A stretch of 64,000 nucleotides of DNA, from positions 7,116,086-7,180,085 of the forward strand of contig OZ012690.1 in NCBI GenBank assembly GCA_963942565.1, in the 5' to 3' direction. Source of the DNA: Maea johnstoni. Taxonomy: Eukaryota > Annelida > Polychaeta > Spionida > Magelonidae. The number at the start of each line of letters is the position of its first letter. The stretch's first letter is position 1. The notes under the pieces were generated by a model. It made no database searches. It had not been told where the DNA came from and was given only the letters and a program-made list of their open reading frames with translations. Shown piece after piece: positions 24,931 to 36,049 of this stretch. The position numbers and the translations under genes are program-made.

Positions 24931-27900
24931 TCCTGTTCTTTCCGATTATCTTTGTTTATAACTATATTTTTGTATTGAAATGATTTGTAAACATATTTAC
25001 AGCCAATACACATACTACAATGTTTAATACAATAGATAGTGCATGTTGATATTGATAGTCTCTCAACTGGCAAATATCAACACAAAATACCACCCATCCT
25101 GACACGCACTCGTCAGCCTCAGAGTATTTGTAAACATGCCAGAGTATTTATACACACACGTGTCACAACAATTCCGACACACCTGCGACATTTCTAAATT
25201 CTTTCGATTATTGGATTTCGTTATTTATAAGGTGAAGAGATTCGGGGAGGCTATCATATATGTGCTATGCCATGAACACTGGTGCCGATCTCTGCCTCGT
25301 CGATCATACCGTAACGTGGCGGCGCCCTGTGAGAAAATGATGAACTAACGGTAACAATCTAAACTGGATCGCTTCCACTTCCAGCTTGGTATTCATACGC
25401 CCGAGCGCGCGATCCCCACTTTGTGCTCAATAAACAAGAGCCCGGTCCCTCTCCATTACGAAAATACCGTATCTATTCAATAAACTTATAAAAACATCTC
25501 CATCTAGACGTTCACGCCTCAATTCTCTCTGCCCCCAGTCGTCATTTAGGAACTACGCAATGCTACTACTCGCACCAATACACCTCAGCACCGCTTCATC
25601 CACATCACAACGAACCATATCGATACAAGGAACCGTGAGGAATGTCCGCACAAGATGTGCAGCAAGTTTTTAAACCACAATACATGTACTGCCACCTCTG
25701 CTATTGTCATTGAATACACGATAAACTCATGAATGGTGTGAAGAACAATGAACCTATTGTTATCATTATATTCCTCTTATTCCCTCCTCACACAGAGACT
25801 ATGTAGAATCATTTTAGTATTATACTTGCACTTATTTTGCGCCTCATTTATTGGAAATCATCGAAAATGATAGGTAGTTATGATTTATGTAATACCAGAT
25901 AGCCTCTGGTAACATCACAATGTGTCCTGAACAATACCCTAGAAACTGTCATGCTCCAGACAACTCCTTAGAATATGTTGTCTTGAAAATGTGAAACTTA
26001 ATCAAAATTTAAGTTCTAATTGACATTTCTCCTAGATTTATTCTCAACTACTGCACAGGACAATATTGCACAAAAATATGCAGTGGCCATCACTAAACAA
26101 TGTTCATGAAGTCATTACTGATTGATTAACTGAACATCAACGAGTACTAAAAGAGCAGTTTAATGCCTATCATTATCTTTTTAAACTTAAAACATCATTT
26201 ATGAGAATAGATCAAACTAGGGATATTCGGACAGGTAAATGACAACACAGGTATTTCGGTTGAGGATATTTGTTTTATTTTAGCAACAAAATGAAGTTAC
26301 ACAACCCCAATGCATTTCCATTATTACTGACAGGTTTACCTTTTTTACAACAGCAATGACATTTTACATACATATCATACTGACCAAACACCCAACTCTG
26401 TCCGACCTGTCATTCCCACGTCCCAACTGATGGAGCGATGTCTCTGCTTAACCCATATCCTTCCTAGGCTGAGGCTAATTTCGTCAAAAGCACAAGAATG
26501 CAATGATTGTTGAAAACTAACAAAACCCTGTCATGTTGGTACTCATCGGAAAACTTTTACGGAGTACTCCCAGATGAGTATCAATGTGCAAGGGTTTCAG
26601 TCATTTTTCAGTTTTTTGCAGCATTTTGTATTGGCCAAATTAGCCATCAGCAGCATAAGGGTTAACCCACTCATGCCTGGAGCTTTACAAGTACTGAATG
26701 CTTTGATAACATTTTAACATCTGATCTTCAAGTATTCCAGTGTGAGTGTACTTATTATTTCCCTTTCAAATGTTATCCGAAAGATAATTTCTTTAGGCAT
26801 ATATCACCAGAATATGGGTGTTTTGGGGTGCTCCAGGCATGAATAGGTTAACACCTACAGGTATAGTTGAAGGATTACATGAATCTTCCTTCGAAACCCT
26901 AAACAAATGATGTACCTCAGAATTACTAGATTTGCATACAAAGCATGCAACTCCAGATCTGATAGTCACCTTCTGAAGGCTGAGTCATGATTTTTGTAGA
27001 CGATTCCTCTTTGATGTATTTCTCTAAATAGTCAGGTGACTTGGCGTCATTTACGATAGTCACCTGACTAAAATAAGTGTTACCCATAGCTGTCCATTTG
27101 ATGGTGCTTTAATGCTAAAAAGAAATGCCCTACCAGTATTCATGTGACATTTCAGAGGTACATTATGGATAATAATAATAACCCTTTCCTAACGAAAACT
27201 CCAGACATTTGCAGGTCTTCGTAGAGTTTGCTAATATAAATTACTATTCAATTAAAATGTTTAGAAATGGGACTATGTCCTGCAATTGACAAAAAACTTC
27301 CACTGCATAAACATGACTAATGATAGCGAAACCCTAAAGTGGTATCTGGTACACTTTCTCAGCGCAAATAGATGCCACCCCATTTTTACAATAAACATAC
27401 TTATATATTTCTTGGCCCAGAAGGCCATGTCTAGAAATGCCATGATGCCCACCTTATCAACCCTTCCAATGCTGAGGCTACTTTCGTCCAAAACACAAAC
27501 CGCAAAAAATCATGAAAATCATTGTAACCCTATCGTGTGGGTTTTTCTTTTGAAAGCTCTCGCTGAGTACTCTCAGATGAGTACGCATTTGTTGGGGTTT
27601 CAGTCACTTTCAGGCGTTTTGCGTCATTTTGTTTTGGCTAAATTAGCCACCAGCAGCATAAGGGTTAGAATGACCATTACACAGCAAGAGGCACATTATG
27701 TGTATGACTGGGCGGTCTCATTCACGCATGCATTAGTAATGAGAACAAACCCAAAGGAAGTCCAATGGTAACTTATTTCCTAAGTTTTTAACCCTTCCAT
27801 TGCTGAGGCTACTTTCGTCCAAAACACAAGGATGCAAAAACTTTTGATTACCATCTCAACCCTGTCATGTTTGTATTCATTAGATAGCTCTCACTGAGTA

Positions 27901-28769
27901 CTCTCAGATGAGCACCCATATGCTAGGGTTTCAGTCATTTTTCAGTTTTTTTTGCACCATTATGTATTGTAAAATGACCAACCAGCCGCTTAAGGGTTGA
28001 CAATTTCACATTTTCATTTTGTAACAAAGTTTTGGAAATTACCTAGGAATAAACTCTTTACCACACCAAACATCAAGACTTCTAGAAACACATCAAATTG
28101 CTTATTAATGGAGTATTGTTGCGCCTTTTGAATAGGCACTGAAATGTTTTAAACATTTCTAATGATATGTGTTTGTTTACAAACCATTAATTCAGCAAGT
28201 TATTTTCGCATCTTTTCACATGTTTTCAGAGCATTTCTTTCATGTTATCTCTCACACCCAAGTGGAAAAGATTGGAATATTCTTAAAGAACAAATATGCA
28301 AATATCATCAATTGCAATGTAAATTAACATAATTGTTACAATCATTGATCATACCAACATTGAATACAACTCTCAAACAAATACTTTTGTGCTCAAGTTA
28401 TTTAGATCGTCAAACCCTCTGTTTGATTGAGTTGCGACATGAAAAGTTCTTTAACACTGAGGAACTTATTGTTCTATAGTTATCATTCTCCCTATATCAG
28501 ATTCTTATGATATACAAACGCATAAATGGTCAATTATGATGGCTTCCCTCAGAATAAACTGCTAGCAATTGCGCTAATTACAGAACAAAATTAGTTTGAA
28601 ACAAATAATAAACATCTCAAAATCAACCATACACAATTTATTAAACAAGTAATTACGCTGTCATTGTAAAGCCTCAGGAAACTCGCTACCCCTGAAGGCT
28701 GGTATTTAATCACAACTTTGCTTATAATAATAAACAATATCTTCCCCAATCACCTGCAAGAGAATAGTA

Positions 28770-28962
28770 GTGTCAATTCTCTCCACCAGGTGGCAAGTAG
28801 AAGTGCTAATTCTCTACACCAGGTGGCATAGTAGAAATGCCAAATCTCTCTACAAGTTGGCAGAATAGTAGTGTCAATTCTTTCCACCGGGTGGCAGAGT
28901 AATGCCTATTCTCTCCACCAGGTGGTAGATTAATAGTGTCAACTCTCTTCACCAGGTGGCAC
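28770..28962 (+). repeat. CCACCAGGTGGC minisatellite, unit 4 (6 repeats)
   Basis: Same six-repeat arrangement as unit 3, with one exact core. An opposite-strand near-match lies near 29140. Repeat number across the units is thus about 7, 11, 6 and 6, counting from the left. Confidence 0.82.
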
Positions 28963-31933
28963 CTTCCTTTATGATAATATCTATTGTTGGCATTGTGAAT
29001 CATATTTCCTACTACAGAAAAAGTTTGCAAATAAACCTGCTCTAACATTTATCATTGGATGATTCTTTTTAGTAGTACGTCGATTTATTATAGATTGATT
29101 TGGCAGAGCCCAGTGATTGACATTAGGAAATGAAAATACCACCTGGTGGGTAAAATGAACACTAAAATTGTGACCTTATATTGATTTACCATCACAACTA
29201 CAACTGATTACTTGGCCTTTATTTCAGAGGATAACTAAGAGGATATCATGAAAGGTTTACAGCAAAATGTCAGCACTTTTAAGTGGCACCTCAATAAAAC
29301 AAAATCCCAAAACCAAACTTTCGCTACATCACCAACATAAAATACATAATCAAAACCATGAAAACATCAACAACAAAAATCAACATTTCTACCTTCTCAA
29401 AAACTTTTTAAATTCATTCAACTGAAAGAAACTGTCATGTTAAACTTAAAATATGAAAGGAACCCCATTATATAGTATCTACAGTGAAACTGACAAGTTG
29501 ATAGCCTAATCATGTAGTGAGTCTCAACAATGGGACTTGAGAAAGCTCATCGGTTCCATTCCTACTCGATCACGGGCAAATAATATCAATGAACAGCAAC
29601 CCTACCATTTCACCTGAAACAGGTCATCTCGAACCATGACAGGATTACAAAGAATTCACCCTTTGAATGCTGAGGCTATTTTTGCCATGGTAGAAAAATG
29701 TGGAATTTTTTGAAAACCATCTAAACCCTGTCATGTTGGTATTCATTGGAAAGCTCTCACCGAGTACTCTCAGATGAGTACCCATATGCCAGGGTTTCAA
29801 TCATTTACAGGTTTTTAGCATCAATTTGTATTCTGTAATCAGAGCCGCAGAATTCGGGCTTGGAGATCTACTTGCAAAGTTTCGTTTGAATCAGTGACAC
29901 TTATGAAAACCGCATTTGAATTAAGAGAGACTCTTTTGGAAAGGTATTTCAAGGAGGAATGTTAATCACAGTTCAACTCCCATGCAAATACTTTGTAAAT
30001 TAATATTTTGGTTCAAGTAAATATGCAAAGTATGACAGGATCCACACTTCCCTTTGAAAGATAACTCTTGGCAATAAAGGGCTGAAATAAACCTAGACCT
30101 GTGGTCACTAGAATACAGTTTAGCTGCAACTTGAAGCATTGCTTTGTCAAATTACCAAACCTCTTCCCCAAGCAGATACAACTTTATGCTGCTACAACCT
30201 GTCTTGATCGATGTAGTATTATACCCTTATGTATTTATTTACACTGAGATATGTAGGAGGGACCAATGCCATGCAATGATGGGCTGTTTACTGTACTGTA
30301 TTGTACCATGAATTCTCAGAAATTGAGACCACCCTAGGAATTTGGGCCACTAGAATTATGTTGCAAAATAATTATCGAGAATTATGGGCCACCCTTGATC
30401 TATTGCTGGTTGCTATTTCACGATATATAGACAAATATTACTGAGAATTTATAGTAATACACCTTTTCTGTCTGTACCATTGATATAAGAACCTGATTAC
30501 AACCTTATCTTATTATTCACACAATTGATTATAGAAGACTTGCCACCAAAAAAGGTGGCATTGTGAATGATGCTATATTGAACGTTTTACACTCCCTTAT
30601 GATAGATGTACCTTAGATGAATAGACACATGGATTCGTTGCCACAGGACACAACTAATCTAGTGTCAGTGTGACATAACTAGGAAACAAAAAAACAATGA
30701 GGGCTCTCGCATCATTTACATTATAGCTACATTATAGAGGAAGGTGCCCGCCATGTGCAGATTGCACCTCTTGAGCAGTTCTTGTCAACATCAGGCTATA
30801 AGTTGTGTCCAGGCTGTTGAGCGAGACCTGCTGGTTGCGTATCCGGTGATCAATATTTGTGGAGGTACTCATAATGTAATGCATGTATTTCATACTGAAC
30901 CACTTGCCACCTTTTGTTGGCATTGTGAGTTTCCTACTCCCTCATTTTAGATGTGCTCATCATGTAACACAGGTATTTCACATAAACCCACTTGCTACCT
31001 TTTTGGTGGCATTGTGAATACCCCCTAATGCTAGATTGAAAGGGTTACATAATACCTCATCATAGGTGTACTCATGTAATGCATGTATTTCATATTAACC
31101 CACTAAACCCTGTCATGTTGGTATTCATTGGATAGCTCTCGCTGAGCACTCTCAGGTGAGTACCCATGTGCCAGGGTTTTAGTTATTTTCTCAGGTTTTT
31201 GTAACATTTTGTATTGGCTAAATTCACCACTAGCAGCAGATATGGGTTAATACATATTTGAGTGCGGAAGTCGTTGCTATCAATTCTAACCATTCCTCTT
31301 TGCATGTCTCTTTAAGAATTCAATCTTTATGATGAGTTTTATTATATAATGTTGCCCGACAATGTGAGCACATCAGATATAAATGGGTGGCATGTGTTTA
31401 TAGGGTTGAAAGTATGCCAAGGTCTTAGACCATAAGGGCACAGTGTGTTATTGGGTGAAACCCAATCACATATGGCAGTAATAGATTAACCCTTCAAATG
31501 CTGAGGCTACTTTCGTCCAAAGCCCAAGGACGCAAACGTTACTGAAAAAACCCCATTTAAACCCTATCATGTTGGTATTCATTGGATAGCTCTCGCCGAG
31601 TTCTCTCAGATGAGTACCCATGTTTCAGGGTTTCAGTCATTTTTCAGTGTTTGTTTGCATTTTTTGTTTTGGTCAAATTAGTTACCGGCAGCATAAGGGT
31701 TAACAAGGCCACCATTTCGGTTCATTAAACTAGGCTTTGCCCGTAGTTGCAGTCATAGATTGATTATTAGTTGGAAAGAGGTCATTACCATTCTCAGCTA
31801 AAAGTGAGGCAGAAAAGAGTGGCAACTTCAGACTGAATATTGTATAATCAGAGTCTCTCTATACATAAGGTTACTTTTTTATCATCATATTGAGCTACGG
31901 CTCTAGGAAATATTCACATGAAAACTAACACTT

Positions 31934-32867
31934 ATCTCATAATGAGATAAGTAAAACTATCTGTGAACATGGCCCGGTTTCAGCGCACATCTAACCCTTC
32001 CAATGCTGAGGCTACTTTCGTCCAAAGCACAAGGATGCAAAGATTTTTGAAAAAAACATCCAAACCCTGTCATGTTGGTAGTCATTTGAAAGCTCTCGCT
32101 GAGTACTGGTAGATGAGAGTACCCATGTGTCAGTGTTTCAGTCATTTTAAAGGTTTACGCAGCATTTTGTATTGGCCAAATTAGCCACCAGCAGCATAAG
32201 GGTTAACTGTAGCAAGGGTATGTAGCAAAATGTAATGTGTAGCAATAACCTCATTCAAAAGTTCATACAGAAGAATTTCATGGTATGATTCAATGAGCAA
32301 GAGTGCTAACTGCCTCCCCTTTCATAATTATCTTGTGCCACCCCTTTTGCCTCATAGTATTAACTCTACAATGACCTCTTTCTAACTAATAATCAAGGGC
32401 CAGTTATTTTGACCCTTTTTCTCCAGGGCTCGCGAAACTTCACAAATAAATATCCTAACTGTGTACAAATTTATAAAATTTGCAAATTTACAAGTAAATC
32501 ATTTAGTATTAACTAATCTCTTTTTTATGTTTTCTTTGAAATCATTTGTTCATGTACAAAATCTATGATGAGTTTATGGCATATGCCTGGGTTGGGCATT
32601 GGCTAAATACTGTGGTACTCCAGCTCCAAAACACACCGAAGGAGACATAACTAACAATTCCAATGCTGAGGCTACTTATGTCCAAAGCATAAGGATGCAA
32701 AGATTTTTGAAAAACACCTAAACCCTGTCATGTAGGTATTCATTGGATAGCTCTCGCTGAGTACTATCAGATGAGTACCCATTTATTTGCCAGGGTTTCA
32801 GTAATTTCCCAGGTTTTTTGTCTCATTTTGTGTTGGCCAAATTAGCCACCAGCAGCGTAAGGTTTAA
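31934..32867. repeat. Truncated macrosatellite unit 5 and right edge of the array
   Basis: The first ~930 bp of a fifth unit, including the long version of the start (family A MITE at 31998-32202, the spacer missing from units 3 and 4, and a second family A MITE at about 32655-32864). Homology to the other units stops exactly at the outer end of that second MITE; beyond it the sequence is unique and leads into the 3' end of FBXW7. The edge MITE matches units 1 and 2 in its left half but diverges in its right half. The array edge may therefore have formed by exchange between two MITE copies (inference). Confidence 0.88.
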
Positions 32868-32941
32868 TGTCCAAACACCTACTTGGAAGAGGGCACAAGT
32901 ATTGATGTCCACCCAGATAAAAAAAAATATAGAAAATATTG

Positions 32942-32972
<31 letters not shown>

Positions 32973-33061
32973 GAAAAAAAAAATGAAAATGAAAAAATAA
33001 TCAAAATTCAACTATAAACAAACATCTTGCACTTGTCCCAAGTGTGAATACTGGCATCATT
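32868..33061. other. FBXW7 3' flank / 3' UTR with an A-rich tract
   Basis: Unique sequence between the macrosatellite edge and the FBXW7 stop codon. It contains an A-run of nearly 30 bases within an A-rich stretch (about 32921-33000), a U-run in the FBXW7 transcript. I see no AATAAA on the minus strand inside this segment. The nearest is at 32782-32787, within the edge MITE, about 275 bp after the stop, so the transcript may end inside the array edge. This is an inference from the hexamer only. Confidence 0.45.
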
Positions 33062-33342
33062 TTAAGTGACTAATTTCTTGTCTTCTACGTCAAAGTCCAG
33101 GACGAGGAGCTTGGTTTCCTCGGTTCCGTTTCTGCTCCCGACGGCGCAGACGAGTTTCGTATTACTACACCGCACTCGCCACACCACGCCTCCACTGCCC
33201 CCACTCTCCAACGCCACCAAGTTCCTGATAAATTCCCCGTTCCGAAGGTCCCAGATTTTGACGGTGCCGTCGTCTGAGGAGGTGATGACGAACTTCTTGT
33301 TGAACTGAAGACACGTCACTGCACTCTGATGCTTGCTGGGAC
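33062..33342 (-). CDS. FBXW7: FBXW7 terminal coding exon (last WD40 blade and C-terminus)
   Basis: Codes PSKHQSAVTCLQFNKKFVIT.. through LLVLDFDVEDKKLVT and a TAA stop (33062-33064). It covers the seventh-to-eighth blade and the propeller-closing strand, with the family signatures SSDDGTVKIWD, GEFIRNL, GGSGGVVWR and SNTKLVCAVGSRNGTEETKL nearly identical to vertebrate FBXW7. The acceptor is TTTTGCAG at the 33343 side. The exon enters in phase 1: its GT completes the glycine codon begun in the exon before. The C-terminus is a few residues longer and more basic than the human DFDVDMK end. Confidence 0.97.
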
Positions 33343-33901
33343 CTGCAAAAGGCGAAATTAAAATAAAATATGATGTCCACATTACGGAGCGCAGTTATAT
33401 AAATGTGAACTCCAGGGGTGCACAAAGTATGCATTAATTAAATTGCAGCAATATTAACATGGTATAAGTTTTGGCTTGAAAGGACATGTATATCCATTTC
33501 GAGCCAATAATTAATATATCACGAATTTCCTTAACAAAAACATGTAGATGTCATGGCATGTTTTAAAAGTTCAAGTGTCCAAATAATGCCCTATGTAGAA
33601 GGTCCAGTTTTTATTGAGAACATTTTTGTAAATCTAAGGGTAAATCATTTAAGTATTAGGAATTTTCTTATCAAAAACATTCCGATGTCCTGGCATGTTT
33701 TTAAGGTTCGGATGTCCGAATAAGGCCCTGTTTTTTAGAGAAAAAAATGTGTTCTCCTTTATAAAATTTGTTACTCTAAAGAGCAAATCATTTAATAAAA
33801 AATAAATAAATGAATAAAAAAAACTATGATGTCCAGAATAACAATGATGCCCTGCTCTACAATGAGAACAAATATGAGAACAAATCAATGCATTGATTTA
33901 C
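33343..33901 (-). other. FBXW7 intron with three diverged ~125-bp direct repeats
   Basis: An intron between the last two coding exons. Three related blocks (about 33521-33640, 33650-33770 and 33820-33865) each carry an A-rich start, ATGTC.TGGCATG, a T-rich stretch and AATAAGGCCCT or AATGATGCCCT. Nothing coding on either strand. Confidence 0.6.
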
Positions 33902-34112
33902 CTTGTAGCGTCTGTAAGCACTGTCCAGTGGTGATGTCCCAGACTTTGACTGTGGAGTCTGCGTTTCCTGATACTAATATATTGTCCTTAAGCTCCATGC
34001 CACTCGTGAGCGACTGGTGCCCTATCAGCGTGTGCAGGCAGTTCCCTGTCTCAACATCCCACACACGGATAGAAGTGTCCAAGGAACCGCTAACTATATG
34101 AGTACCGTCGAA
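33902..34112 (-). CDS. FBXW7: FBXW7 exon, WD40 blades 5-6 region
   Basis: Codes FDGTHIVSGSLDTSIRVWDV.. through GQCLQTLQ and one base of the next glycine codon. Acceptor TTTGTTTCAG; donor GTAAATC. Contains two WD repeats with the expected SGS-D-S-RVWD and SGNADSTVKVWD strands and the GHQSLTSGMELKDNILVSG loop that is almost invariant in FBXW7. Phase 0 in, phase 1 out, consistent with both neighbours. Confidence 0.97.
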
Positions 34113-34601
34113 CTGAAACAAAGTATAAGATAAGCTACTATAAAGATCCGATAATTCACGTTGGATAATTTTAATAATTATAAGTTGAGAAGAGTTGATT
34201 GTGGATTTGGATATTCAGAAGCTTGTTTGCAATGTACATGAATGGAATACCAATATGCCTTCAAGTATGATTACCACAAAGAAAATATTTCCTCTGTTTA
34301 GTTATCATGCGTCTACCTCATCATTATAGATAGAAAGTGCGCTATATTAAATATGACCTAATTATTATTATCGTTATTATTACTATTATTATCTCATCTT
34401 TATCATTATTATTATTATCATTATCATTACTATTATCCTTTTTATTATCATTATTATTATAATTATTATTACTATTATTATTATCATTATTATTATTATC
34501 ATTATTATTATTATCATTATCATCATAAGAGTACATCCTGTTGGTGCATCCCTGTAAAGTTAGAATTTTAACCTGTGCTAATTATCACATGACTTTCTTA
34601 C
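34113..34601 (-). other. FBXW7 intron with ATT/ATC microsatellite
   Basis: Holds an imperfect trinucleotide tract (about 34360-34525, mostly ATT and ATC units). Next to it, 34527-34560, is a 34-bp diverged copy of the tail of the neighbouring exon (GTACATCCTGTTGGTGCATC against GTACACCCTGTTGGTGTGTC near 34611). Confidence 0.8.
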
Positions 34602-34827
34602 CTGTAATGAGTACACCCTGTTGGTGTGTCCCTGCAGCGTATGGAGACATGTCTCTGTCTCTGGATCCCACACCTTGACCATGTAGTCATAGGCACCGCT
34701 GACCACCCTCCGGCCATCATACTGGACGCAGCGGACTGCAGCCACGTGCCCCATCAGCACATGTAGACACTGACCACTCTCTATGTCCCATACTCGCAGA
34801 GTGGCATCCCGCGAACCACTCACAACT
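34602..34827 (-). CDS. FBXW7: FBXW7 exon, WD40 blades 3-4 (degron-binding arginines)
   Basis: Codes [20 protein letters not shown].. through HTNRVYSLQ. Acceptor TTTTTCACAG; donor GTAAGAAAG. It enters in phase 2 (AA from the upstream exon plus A makes a lysine). SGSRDATLR and [12 protein letters not shown] carry the arginines that match human R479 and R505, which hold the phosphorylated degron of cyclin E, MYC and Notch. [20 protein letters not shown] follows. A near-identical duplicate of the first half of this exon lies just upstream in the intron. Confidence 0.97.
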
Positions 34828-34863
34828 CTGTGAAAAACAAGTATATATTAGTATGCGTACAAG

Positions 34864-35030
34864 TGACCACCCTCCGGCCATCATACTGGACGCAGCGGAC
34901 TGCAGCCACATGCCCCATGAGCACATGTAGACACTGACCACTCTCTATGTCCCATACTCGCAGAGTGGCATCCCGCGAACCACTCACAACTCTGTCAAAA
35001 ACAAATATATTTTAGAATGTGTACAAGTGG
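34864..35030 (-). pseudogene. Tandem partial duplicate of an FBXW7 WD40 exon start
   Basis: About 167 bp repeating 34697-34863 with only a few mismatches. It includes the intron end, an acceptor (TTTTTGACAG) and the exon sequence from [15 protein letters not shown] to YDGRRVV (about 34866-34994). It lacks the second half of the exon and any good donor, so it cannot replace the exon. If its acceptor were used, the transcript would have to skip to another donor or read on into the true exon. The high identity points to a recent event. Confidence 0.85.
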
Positions 35031-35400
35031 ATATTTAACGATATCATCAGCTCCTCTCTGTTTCTAGCAGCTGATGAATTACATTGTTGTACTGGACTGC
35101 ACTGGGCTTCCACCATTGTTTTTAACAATTGGCAGTGTTAGGAGTTCAGCCAGCTGATATGGCACTTGCAGACATCTTGCTGTATACCTATTTCACAACA
35201 AGGATATCTAATAGTATTGATGTTCAAAACATCAAGGTGACTTCCAAAAAAACAGTATCCACTCTGTAAGGTCAAAATATATATCATCGTACATACAACA
35301 TGTCATGATGTCCCATACATGTAGGGTGGTGATCAATTTCTGCAATAGTTTATGAATTTATGCTCAGAAAGCGTCATGGATATGGATGACATATATCAAA
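35031..35400 (-). other. FBXW7 intron, no recognisable element
   Basis: AT-rich intron sequence with stop codons in all frames. No MITE ends or tandem structure seen before the 64-bp minisatellite begins. Confidence 0.5.
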
Positions 35401-35409
35401 ATCTCTACA

Positions 35410-35808
35410 ATATGAATATCAAAGTTACCTACTGCTTCCAAAAAACTACATCTTAGTAAAAAGTATTTATAGGGTAGCAAAAGTACTCACTTATTTTTCA
35501 AATAAATGTATATATCATAGTGAAAAGTATTTATAGGGACACAAAAGTACTTACTTATGTTAATATAAATGCCTACATCTTAGTGAAAAGTATTTATGGG
35601 GACACAAAAGTACTCACTTACTTTTTATTTAAAATGATTACATCCTAGTAAAAAGTATTTATAGGGTAGCAAATGTACTCACTTATGTTCATATAAATGC
35701 ATACATCTTAGTTATAAGTATATGTAGGGTAACAAAAGTACTCACTTATGTTCATATAAATGCATACATCTTAGTGAAAAGTTTTTATAGGCTAGCAAAA
35801 ATACTCAC
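35410..35808 (-). repeat. 63-65 bp minisatellite made of an exon tail plus its 5' splice site
   Basis: About six intronic repeats directly after the true donor. Each, read on the minus strand, contains a version of AGATGTATGCATTTATATGA, then ACATAA and a GTGAGT or GTAAGT, followed by a T-rich linker. The true exon end is the same string (coding RCMHLYEN) and the true donor GTGAGT spans 35803-35808. Copies of the donor are at 35740-35745, 35677-35682, 35612-35617, 35549-35554 and 35485-35490, and a decayed one is near 35424. The repeat therefore grew from the exon-intron border. Confidence 0.9.
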
Positions 35809-35990
35809 TTATTTTCATATAAATGCATACATCTGACTGTTGAGGTGTGCCCATATAAGGTATGCATACATTGTCCAGTATCCGCGTTCCACACTTTGAG
35901 TGTCCTATCGGTTGAACCACTAATTATAATATGACCTTGCATTTGTGACGACCACACACCACCGGTATGGCCCACCAGTGTCCTCAGGCA
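35809..35990 (-). CDS. FBXW7: FBXW7 exon, WD40 blades 2-3
   Basis: Codes [20 protein letters not shown].. through [11 protein letters not shown] plus two bases of the next lysine codon. Acceptor TTTATTTCAG; donor [26 protein letters not shown] is a complete WD strand set. The arginine of STVRC corresponds to human R465, the most frequently mutated FBXW7 residue in tumours. The last 20 bases and the donor are repeated tandemly in the following intron. Confidence 0.97.
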
Positions 35991-36049
35991 CTGAAATAAA
36001 ATAACACAAAATAAAATAAAACCCTCTAGGCACCAATATAAGTTTCAGA

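Larger units (their letters stand above)
24169..31933. repeat. Macrosatellite unit 4 (about 7.77 kb)
   Basis: Fourth tandem unit. Like unit 3 it lacks the roughly 640-bp internal duplication and has six minisatellite repeats (about 28760-28962). It alone keeps both arms of the foldback element (24515-24930). Between 25580 and 25620 it carries a stretch unrelated to the sequence at the same place in units 1-3. Family A MITEs lie at about 24218-24421, 26449-26662, 27463-27664, 27790-27995, 29657-29840, 31100-31250 and 31490-31699; the first looks like a fusion of two MITEs found separately in units 1 and 2. Confidence 0.93.

Noticed and set aside
27286-27771. A 161-codon plus-strand frame
   Set aside because: It runs through a family A MITE, the equivalent frames in the other units are shorter, and it has no domain.
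1-32867. CRISPR-like or bacterial repeat array
   Set aside because: Units are kilobases long, contain eukaryotic MITEs and sit beside a spliced animal gene.
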